DNA from: Bacillus cytotoxicus
GTDB lineage: Bacteria; Bacillota; Bacilli; Bacillales; Bacillaceae_G
Direction: 5' to 3'
DNA length: 64,000 nt
Assembly (NCBI RefSeq): GCF_023715645.1
Contig: NZ_JAMBOP010000021.1
Coordinates: 16,892 to 80,891, forward strand
Shown here one piece after another: positions 56,944 through 64,000 of this stretch (positions within the stretch are counted from its first letter, which is position 1; each line of letters begins with the position of its first letter). The translations under genes were made by a program, and so were the position numbers. Under the pieces are notes generated by a model. That model worked only from the letters and a program-made list of their open reading frames with translations, had not been told where the DNA came from and did not search any database.

Positions 56944-57834
56944 ATGTCCATTTCAAGTACTGTGGAGAAAGATATGAATATTATTACAGGTGAACAATGT
57001 TTATCATATATAAATATTTACGGGGAAAATGTAGATGAATTAGTGAAACAATCTATCCACCACATCTTTGAACATGGTGAGAGAATTCAGGTGCGTGCTG
57101 GTAAAGCATTGCAATCCTATGGGGTAAATTATATTTTAACTAACCCCAGAAATAGACTTCACTGTTTAAGAACAGGTGCAATAAAGTACCTATGTAGAGA
57201 ATTATTAGCTTATTTCAATGGGAGTTTAAAGGCATCTGATGGGTTAGCACAAGCATCAAAATTTTGGATGACTCTTGTAGATGAAGACGGTAAAATCAAT
57301 TCTAACTATGGTTATTATGTTTTTCATGAAAAAGTATCTGGAACTGAAAATCAATATGGGTGGGCTATTAAAAGATTATTAGATAATCCAGATAGTAGAC
57401 GAGCAATAATTAATATTAACCAAAATTATCATAAAAGTGATACCAAAGATTTTCCATGCACTGTTGCAATGCAGTTTTTTATTAAAAATAATTATTTGCA
57501 TTGTGAAGTTATGTCAAGAAGTACTGATGTTATAACTGGTTTACCATATGATATGGGGTTTTTCTCTTTTATTCATGAGTTAGTCTTTCAAGATCTAGTA
57601 GAACAAAAATATACAAACTTGAAGCTTGGAAATACAGTTATGAAAACATCATTTACTCAAATTTATGATAAAACCCAAAGCAAGGCTCTTGAAGTTAGTG
57701 AAGGTTTGAGTAGTAATAATATTGAAATGCCTAGAATTGATAATGTTAAAAATGTTTTAAACGATATATACATTGGAACTGAAAACTCGGAGATTATAAA
57801 ATGGATTAAGAAAGAGGCGAAATTAGACAAATGA
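56944..57834 (+). CDS. Thymidylate-synthase-fold CMP/dCMP hydroxymethylase-like enzyme
   Basis: A 296-residue member of the thymidylate synthase family. The catalytic Cys172 lies in KDFPCTVAMQFF, and the phosphate-binding RST(D) is at 192-195. At the position of the Asn that reads uracil in thymidylate synthase (VPFNIA) it has Asp203 (LPYDMG). That change is the hallmark of enzymes that hydroxymethylate cytosine nucleotides (T4 dCMP hydroxymethylase, MilA and BcmA). The reaction would use methylene-tetrahydrofolate to make 5-hydroxymethyl-(d)CMP. The usual HxY nucleotide motif near the end is altered (GNTVMKTS). It is first in the operon; GGGGG precedes the ATG. Confidence 0.8.
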   Translation: MSISSTVEKDMNIITGEQCLSYINIYGENVDELVKQSIHHIFEHGERIQVRAGKALQSYGVNYILTNPRNRLHCLRTGAIKYLCRELLAYFNGSLKASDGLAQASKFWMTLVDEDGKINSNYGYYVFHEKVSGTENQYGWAIKRLLDNPDSRRAIININQNYHKSDTKDFPCTVAMQFFIKNNYLHCEVMSRSTDVITGLPYDMGFFSFIHELVFQDLVEQKYTNLKLGNTVMKTSFTQIYDKTQSKALEVSEGLSSNNIEMPRIDNVKNVLNDIYIGTENSEIIKWIKKEAKLDK

Positions 57835-58361
57835 AAGTTGTATTAACTTCTACTAATCAAGCAAAAATGAAAGCGGTTTCTGATGTGTTTGCTCATGTTT
57901 TTGATGAAAACATTGAAATCATTCCTATTTCAGTAGATTCAGGTGTTTCAGAAACACCGACTAATGATGGAGAGGCCATAATTGGTTGTCGGAAAAGAAT
58001 TGAAAATGCAAATGTTAGTGATTTTGATTACATAGTATCTATGGAAGGGTTAATTCAAAGTTTTAATTATGGAACATTTGTATATGGAATTGTAGTTATT
58101 TATGATAAGGAAAATGGTCATGAGGCAATAGGATGTAGTGCAAAAGTAAGACTTCCAGATAAATTAGCACAAGCAATTAATTCTGAAAAAAAATTAAGCG
58201 ACTTAGTTCTAGAGATGTATTCACCTGATAAAACTAAAGAACTCTCTCTCATAGGTACAAATGGGGTTATCACAAATGGAATTTTCAACCGTGTCGATGA
58301 ATTTGATGGTGCTTTAAGAAGTGCTTTAGGTTATTTAATAAATAAGGAAAATTATTCATGA
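57831..58361 (+). CDS. YjjX/DUF84-type nucleoside triphosphatase
   Basis: A 176-residue protein of the inosine/xanthosine triphosphatase family: VVLTSTNQAKMKAVSDVF at the N-terminus (the substrate-binding SxNxxK-like segment), GVSETPTNDGEAIIGCRKR, and YIVSMEGLIQSF. Family members hydrolyse non-canonical NTPs. In this operon it may process a modified nucleotide or remove a toxic triphosphate made by mistake. It overlaps the previous gene by 4 bases (ATGA). Confidence 0.83.
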   Translation: MKVVLTSTNQAKMKAVSDVFAHVFDENIEIIPISVDSGVSETPTNDGEAIIGCRKRIENANVSDFDYIVSMEGLIQSFNYGTFVYGIVVIYDKENGHEAIGCSAKVRLPDKLAQAINSEKKLSDLVLEMYSPDKTKELSLIGTNGVITNGIFNRVDEFDGALRSALGYLINKENYS

Positions 58362-59245
58362 ATAAGAATTTTGTAGTGCCTTTATTTTCTCTATTAGTAT
58401 CTGTAGTGATATGGGGGTACAACTTTGTTGCAACAAAAATTTTATTAGGTGTTTTTACTCCTTATGTCTTAGCGTTTTACTCAACTTTCGGAGCAACTAT
58501 AGTACTAGTCTTAATTTTTAAAAAAGGATTATTTCAGTACTCTAAGGCAATATTAATAAAGACTTTTTATGCTAGTTTTTTTGGGATATTTTTGTTTAAT
58601 GTTCTTGTTAATTATGGAATGACAAAAATTTCACCTATTGATGCTTCTTTAATAATTGCCTTGGTTCCTTTGGTTAGTAATATTGTAGACTATATTTGGT
58701 TAAAAAATAAATTGCAAGCAATTAATATATTCGCTACATTACTATCTATTTCAGGAGTTATATTGCTGGTTACAAATGGGGATTTTGATATTAACCATTT
58801 TAATAAAGGGGCGCTGCAGGGATACCTTATAATGGCATGTGCAGTTTTTTCCTTTGTTATTTATATTACTTTAGGAAAACAAGTTATGACATCTATGAAG
58901 CCCACACATTATACTACATGGTGTTTTATATACGGCAGTATGTTACTCGTTATGCCAGCAAGTTTTTTGGGGGGATTAGCTCCTTATAAATCTTTAAGTT
59001 CTGAGCATCTGTTATATCTATCATTTGCCATTATTTTTACAGGAATAATTGCTAATAGCGCTTATAACTATGGGATGGAAAAAACCAATATCATCATTGC
59101 ATCTTTATTCTCAAATTCTATCCCTATTTTCACCATGTTATTTTCATATTTGGTTTTTAATGAACAAATAACAAATGTAAAATTATTAGCTGCTATTTTA
59201 GTTATTTCAGGATTGGTTTTACCTACTGTAAAAAGAAAGAAATGA
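58358..59245 (+). CDS. EamA/DMT-family transporter
   Basis: A 295-residue membrane protein with ten predicted helices in two repeated halves (first half opening VVIWGYNFVATKILLGVF; second half opening ACAVFSFVIYITLGKQVM). The family exports metabolites and nucleobase-like drugs. Within this operon it is the obvious candidate to export the product and so protect the producer. It starts with an ATGA overlap. Confidence 0.88.
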   Translation: MNKNFVVPLFSLLVSVVIWGYNFVATKILLGVFTPYVLAFYSTFGATIVLVLIFKKGLFQYSKAILIKTFYASFFGIFLFNVLVNYGMTKISPIDASLIIALVPLVSNIVDYIWLKNKLQAINIFATLLSISGVILLVTNGDFDINHFNKGALQGYLIMACAVFSFVIYITLGKQVMTSMKPTHYTTWCFIYGSMLLVMPASFLGGLAPYKSLSSEHLLYLSFAIIFTGIIANSAYNYGMEKTNIIIASLFSNSIPIFTMLFSYLVFNEQITNVKLLAAILVISGLVLPTVKRKK

Positions 59246-59257
59246 GTGAGAAAAAAT

Positions 59258-59938
59258 ATGAAGTATATTGTATTTGACTTAGATGAAACTATTTTTGATC
59301 ATAAGCGTGGAGAAAAAGAAAGTTTAAAAGAAATATATAATACAGATTTTAAGGATTTAATCATATCCTTCGGTGAATTTCATCGTACATTTACCAAATA
59401 TAATAAAATATCTTGGGAACATTTTGAAAAAGGGATACAGAACATTGAGGAAACTCTGTTTAATAGATTTAAGTTGTTATGTGATTTTTATGGAATGAAA
59501 AAAGATTTAGCGGATTTAGTATCACGATATAGCCATGAATACATTAAACAATGTATTCCATACTTAGGTGCAAACACATTACTCAAAGAATTAGTAAATA
59601 TGGGATTCTCACTAGCAGTATGCAGTAATGGCATGGAAAAAATCCAAATAGGAAAAATGAATTATCACAACATTAAACACTTTTTTTCTTATTTTCAATT
59701 TGGAAGCAACTATCCAGCATGCAAACCGAATCTAGAATTTTTTAATAATTTATTAAAGAATTTGAAAGCGAAGCCGCATGAAGTTTTATTTATTGGTGAC
59801 TCACTAACAAATGATATTAACCCAGCTAAAGAATTAGGAATGAAAAGTCTACATATTAATGAAAAATATTTAGTAGGTGGTGAATTGCAATGTACTCTAA
59901 TTTTGGATCAAATACAAAATCAAGTCGTGTTGTCTTAA
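59258..59938 (+). CDS. HAD-family phosphatase
   Basis: About 226 residues. HAD motif I is YIVFDLDETIFDH, motif II lies in LAVCSNG, the motif III Lys in PACKPN and motif IV in VLFIGDSLTNDI. The C1 cap (residues 15-85) is typical of nucleotidase and phosphoglycolate phosphatase types. It could remove the 5'-phosphate from the modified nucleotide. The start is uncertain: GTG 59246 directly after the previous stop, or ATG 59258. Confidence 0.88.
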   Translation: MKYIVFDLDETIFDHKRGEKESLKEIYNTDFKDLIISFGEFHRTFTKYNKISWEHFEKGIQNIEETLFNRFKLLCDFYGMKKDLADLVSRYSHEYIKQCIPYLGANTLLKELVNMGFSLAVCSNGMEKIQIGKMNYHNIKHFFSYFQFGSNYPACKPNLEFFNNLLKNLKAKPHEVLFIGDSLTNDINPAKELGMKSLHINEKYLVGGELQCTLILDQIQNQVVLS

Positions 59939-61194
59939 AGAATACTATATATTATTCGAAAGAACATAAATTCTGCGAAGCCGACATTATAATTTCCGGG
60001 AATCATATTGAAAAAATACTCCCTCCAAATTCATTGATGGACGAAAATGGTATTGATGCTCAAAATTTAGTTGTATTTCCAGGCTTAATAAATGCCCATC
60101 TACATCCTAGTAAGGAAATATACGGGGGTATGGAAGCTTTTTGTAGTATTAGTGAAATTCTCGACAAGGTACACAAAAACAACCATCTTGAAACGCCTGA
60201 ATTGCAAAGTTTAGCATCTTTATATTCTATCTTGAAATCTATTAAACAAGGCGTAACCACTTTAGGAATGTTTACAAGTAGAGCTGAAATAGATGCTGAG
60301 CAAGCAAAAAGAACGGGAATCCGAACAGTGATTCATTTTTCTCAAAATGATCATTGGATTGGAAAAGAGGCAAATCCAGAAGAATCTTCACTTGAAAAAA
60401 TTATCCAACGATATTTAGACTGTTCAACTAAATATGAATCGGAATTAATACAAGTTCACCCGGCTACAGCATCAGAACTTACAGCAACCCCAAAATTAAT
60501 GCAGGAGCTTCATAAACTTGCAACTAAACAAAATAAAAAATTTGTAATGCATATTTGTGAAGGGAATAGCCAAGTGGAACAATGTATAAATCACTATGGG
60601 GAATCTGGAATTCAGCTTTTAAATAGACTAAATTTATTAGATTCTTCTACTTTATTAGTTCACGCTGCTACGCTTTCTGAACAAGACGTTAATATTTTGT
60701 TAGAACGACAATTGAATTTCATACATTGTCCCGTAAGTAATAGTTTTACAGGAGCAGGTCGTTTCCCATTTAAAGATTTACTACATAATAATATTGGGTT
60801 AGGAACTGATGCTGCAATGGTTAACCCTTTTAACTCAATACCTTATGAAGCAGCATTTTCACTTTATTTTCACGGAGATTCGTGTTTAGACAAAAAAGTA
60901 GCAACGACTGATATAGTAGATTCCCTTACCCAAAAAAGTGCCTTAGCTTTAGGTATAAACAATTTAGGAACTATAGAAGAAGGAATGCTTGCGGATTTAT
61001 GTTTTTTCAATAAAAAAAATATATTTATAGGTTCTCAAGAGCCTTCCTTACTATTCATAGATACTATTTTTAAGAATGAACCAATTCACGTTATGATTAA
61101 TGGGAAATTTATCATGATCAATGGAGATTTTCCTGAGCAAGAATTTAATCAAATTCAAAAAGATTTTATTATGAATAAAAGATTGGAGAGATAG
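59890..61194 (+). CDS. Amidohydrolase, cytosine/adenosine deaminase-like (ATZ/TRZ type)
   Basis: A 434-residue metal-dependent hydrolase: HxH at His70/His72 (NAHLHPSKE), a third His in KKFVMHICEGNS, a fourth in TLLVHAATLS, the conserved HCPVSNSF and the metal Asp in GLGTDAAMVNP. This order is that of SAH/MTA and cytosine deaminases, enzymes that remove amino groups from purine or pyrimidine rings. In the operon it may deaminate the modified base or nucleoside. The start overlaps the HAD gene by 49 bases after GGTGG. Confidence 0.87.
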   Translation: MYSNFGSNTKSSRVVLKNTIYYSKEHKFCEADIIISGNHIEKILPPNSLMDENGIDAQNLVVFPGLINAHLHPSKEIYGGMEAFCSISEILDKVHKNNHLETPELQSLASLYSILKSIKQGVTTLGMFTSRAEIDAEQAKRTGIRTVIHFSQNDHWIGKEANPEESSLEKIIQRYLDCSTKYESELIQVHPATASELTATPKLMQELHKLATKQNKKFVMHICEGNSQVEQCINHYGESGIQLLNRLNLLDSSTLLVHAATLSEQDVNILLERQLNFIHCPVSNSFTGAGRFPFKDLLHNNIGLGTDAAMVNPFNSIPYEAAFSLYFHGDSCLDKKVATTDIVDSLTQKSALALGINNLGTIEEGMLADLCFFNKKNIFIGSQEPSLLFIDTIFKNEPIHVMINGKFIMINGDFPEQEFNQIQKDFIMNKRLER

Positions 61195-61197
61195 TTT

Positions 61198-61827
61198 ATG
61201 AAAAGAGTAGCATTTCTTTTTTCTGGTCGCGGTTCTTTACTTTCAACAGTTCAGGAGTGTTTAAATCATTTATCAATTCCGTCTCAACTTACTTTAGTTA
61301 TTACAAACAATCCTGAAATTAATTTAAATCAATTAAATATTCCAAAAGATTGCGCTGCTTATTGTATAGATCATAGAAATTTTTCAGATAGACCAGAACA
61401 TGAAAGAGAGATATCAACATTGCTTGATAAACATAATGTTGATTTAATAGTTTTAGGAGGCTACCGCAGAATATTTAGTAGTGATTTTATTACCAAATAT
61501 GGTACTAAAACAATTAATACGCATCCTTCACTTCTTCCAGCATTTGTTGGAGATAAAGCTCAATTGAAAGCTATTCAAAAAGGTGTAAGGATTACTGGAG
61601 CAACAGTACATTTTATTAATAATGAGGTAGATCAAGGTCCTATTATCACTCAAGCCGCTGTGGAAGTAAAACCACATTATTCTGAGTTTGATTTAAAAGA
61701 AGCTATTATTAATGTTGAAAAAAAGGCTTTGGCAAGAGCAGTGAAATTATTCATTGAAGATAAACTGCGAATTGAAAATAATGTTGTTTATATAGATAGC
61801 AAATATGAAAATGAACTATTTGTGTAA
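61198..61827 (+). CDS. PurN-like formyltransferase
   Basis: A 209-residue protein of the formyl-THF transferase fold. The catalytic triad of GAR transformylase is in place: Asn107 and His109 in TINTHPSLLPAF and Asp145 in NEVDQGPII, with a GD motif (VGDKAQ) between. The N-terminal FSGRGSLL is the nucleotide/phosphate loop. It is longer at the C-terminus than PurN and unlikely to be the housekeeping enzyme. It may formylate an amine of the product. It is the last gene of the operon; GGAGAG precedes the ATG. Confidence 0.87.
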   Translation: MKRVAFLFSGRGSLLSTVQECLNHLSIPSQLTLVITNNPEINLNQLNIPKDCAAYCIDHRNFSDRPEHEREISTLLDKHNVDLIVLGGYRRIFSSDFITKYGTKTINTHPSLLPAFVGDKAQLKAIQKGVRITGATVHFINNEVDQGPIITQAAVEVKPHYSEFDLKEAIINVEKKALARAVKLFIEDKLRIENNVVYIDSKYENELFV

Positions 61828-61846
61828 ATAAATTATATAAAAGTAA

Positions 61847-61881
61847 TAAGAAGAAGAATTCATAATAGAGTTCTTCTTTTT
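61847..61881 (+). terminator. Terminator between the operon and pyrG
   Basis: AAGAAGAA...TTCTTCTT followed by T-run, 45 bases before pyrG. Confidence 0.65.
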
Positions 61882-61889
61882 TGAAATAA

Positions 61890-63551
<1,662 letters not shown>

Positions 63552-63678
63552 TAATAAGAATCTGCTGAAAAGGTGTGAAAAAGATACATCTTAATAGTCC
63601 TGGTACCAGCGTTCTTGTGAACCAAGGGAAAAGTAGTAAAAGATTATAAAAAATTGATGACATGTATCAATATCTTTA

Positions 63679-63727
63679 TTACACCACTAATCCTTAAATT
63701 AATTGTGATTAAGGATTAGTGGTGTAA
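63679..63727 (+). terminator. Strong terminator of pyrG
   Basis: Perfect 19-base arms (TTACACCACTAATCCTTAA and its complement) with an 11-base loop and a T-rich tail. Confidence 0.85.
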
Positions 63728-63789
63728 TTTTACATTTCTTGTAACTTTAGGAGATAATTTGCGCAGTTTTTTAATAATAAATTGCATAT

Positions 63790-63831
63790 AAAAAGGAGAA
63801 ATCTATAAAACTACAGACTTCCCCTTTTTTA
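63790..63831. terminator. Second terminator-like hairpin
   Basis: AAAAAGG-A-GAA-A-TCT pairs with AGA-C-TTC-C-CCTTTTTT around a short A-rich loop. It may belong to the incoming istB transcript. Confidence 0.6.
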
Positions 63832-63930
63832 TTATGGGGTCTGTGTAGCAATGAAACCAAATCACGCTATAAGCTGTAACCGTCAAGACGAATTTTACAC
63901 TTTCTGCTAAGTTTCATTTTACAATTCTGC

Positions 63931-64000
63931 TTAAAATAAGCTTTGCCTATTCTTCATACGATAACTGTCTCCATCCATATGGATAACTTCCACACGATGC
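63931..64000 (-). CDS. istB: IS21-family helper ATPase (IstB), C-terminal end only
   Basis: The last 23 codons before TAA at 63931 read HRVEVIHMDGDSYRMKNRQS and LF, matching the typical IstB ending (GDSYR-K). It suggests an IS232-like element entering from the right; the gene continues outside the window. Short TTTACA-type repeats between 63880 and 63930 fit the multiple terminal repeats of IS21 elements. Confidence 0.65.
   Translation of the reverse strand, partial: HRVEVIHMDGDSYRMKNRQSLF

Noticed and set aside
57831-58361. Assignment of the second operon gene as the nucleotide N-glycosidase of bacimethrin/mildiomycin pathways (MilB/BcmB)
   Set aside because: Its motifs (STNQAKMKAV, SETPTNDGEAI) fit the YjjX/DUF84 triphosphatase family, not the deoxyribosyltransferase-like glycosidases.

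Overview
The window looks like a chromosome segment, or a large accessory region, of a Bacillus cereus-group bacterium, with B. thuringiensis most likely. The DNA is AT-rich, ribosome binding sites are strong GGAGG types, and there are IS231-type, Tn4430 (Tn3-family)-type and IS21/IS232-type remnants. There is a perfect PlcR box, a T-box tyrS, and many dispersed hairpin repeats of the kind known from this group. No rRNA, tRNA or CRISPR array was seen. All identifications rest on reading the sequence and on remembered families; no database search was run.

Region 1 (1-19.2 kb) is rich in defence genes. It holds a C5 cytosine methyltransferase cut by the window edge, a ribbon-helix-helix regulator with two operator-like sites, and a divergent McrB-like/LlaJI-like restriction pair. 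After a decayed IS4-family copy come a NERD protein, an Mrr fragment, an Rpn nuclease and a complete four-gene SMC (Wadjet-type) operon in the order D-A-B-C. Two genes here (a zinc-ribbon protein and a MerR regulator) carry single in-frame TGA codons.

Region 2 (19.3-28.8 kb) is a catabolic cluster on the minus strand: gabP, gabT, gabD, a DUF3870 protein, lhgO and glaH (csiD). Together these would take glutarate to 2-oxoglutarate and GABA to succinate. glaH and gabP have long leaders ending in terminators that share a short upstream motif. Region 3 (29.0-37.1 kb) carries an M60 metallopeptidase, alsSD (acetoin), an ornithine cyclodeaminase-family gene and a proline racemase/hydroxyproline epimerase. 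Three full copies of a 272-281 bp MITE with perfect 8-bp target duplications lie in regions 2-3.

Region 4 (37.6-47.7 kb) is a tyramine-type cluster: T-box tyrS, tyrosine decarboxylase, tyrosine/tyramine exchanger, PLP-salvage kinase and NhaC antiporter. It contains a pUB110-like Rep homologue that has lost its catalytic residues. Region 5 (48.1-55.9 kb) has a PlcR-box secreted protein, a secreted GH13 amylase with a cre site, and a patchwork of transposon ends, small cargo cassettes, IS231 debris and a truncated group II intron.

Region 6 (55.9-63.6 kb) is the most novel part. A compact operon encodes a thymidylate-synthase-fold protein with the Asn-to-Asp change of CMP/dCMP hydroxymethylases, a YjjX-like NTPase, an EamA exporter, a HAD phosphatase, an amidohydrolase and a PurN-like formyltransferase. 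It is followed by a CTP synthase gene that may be a second, accessory copy. I read it as a candidate pathway for a nucleoside or pyrimidine antimetabolite. The window ends in an IS21-family istB.
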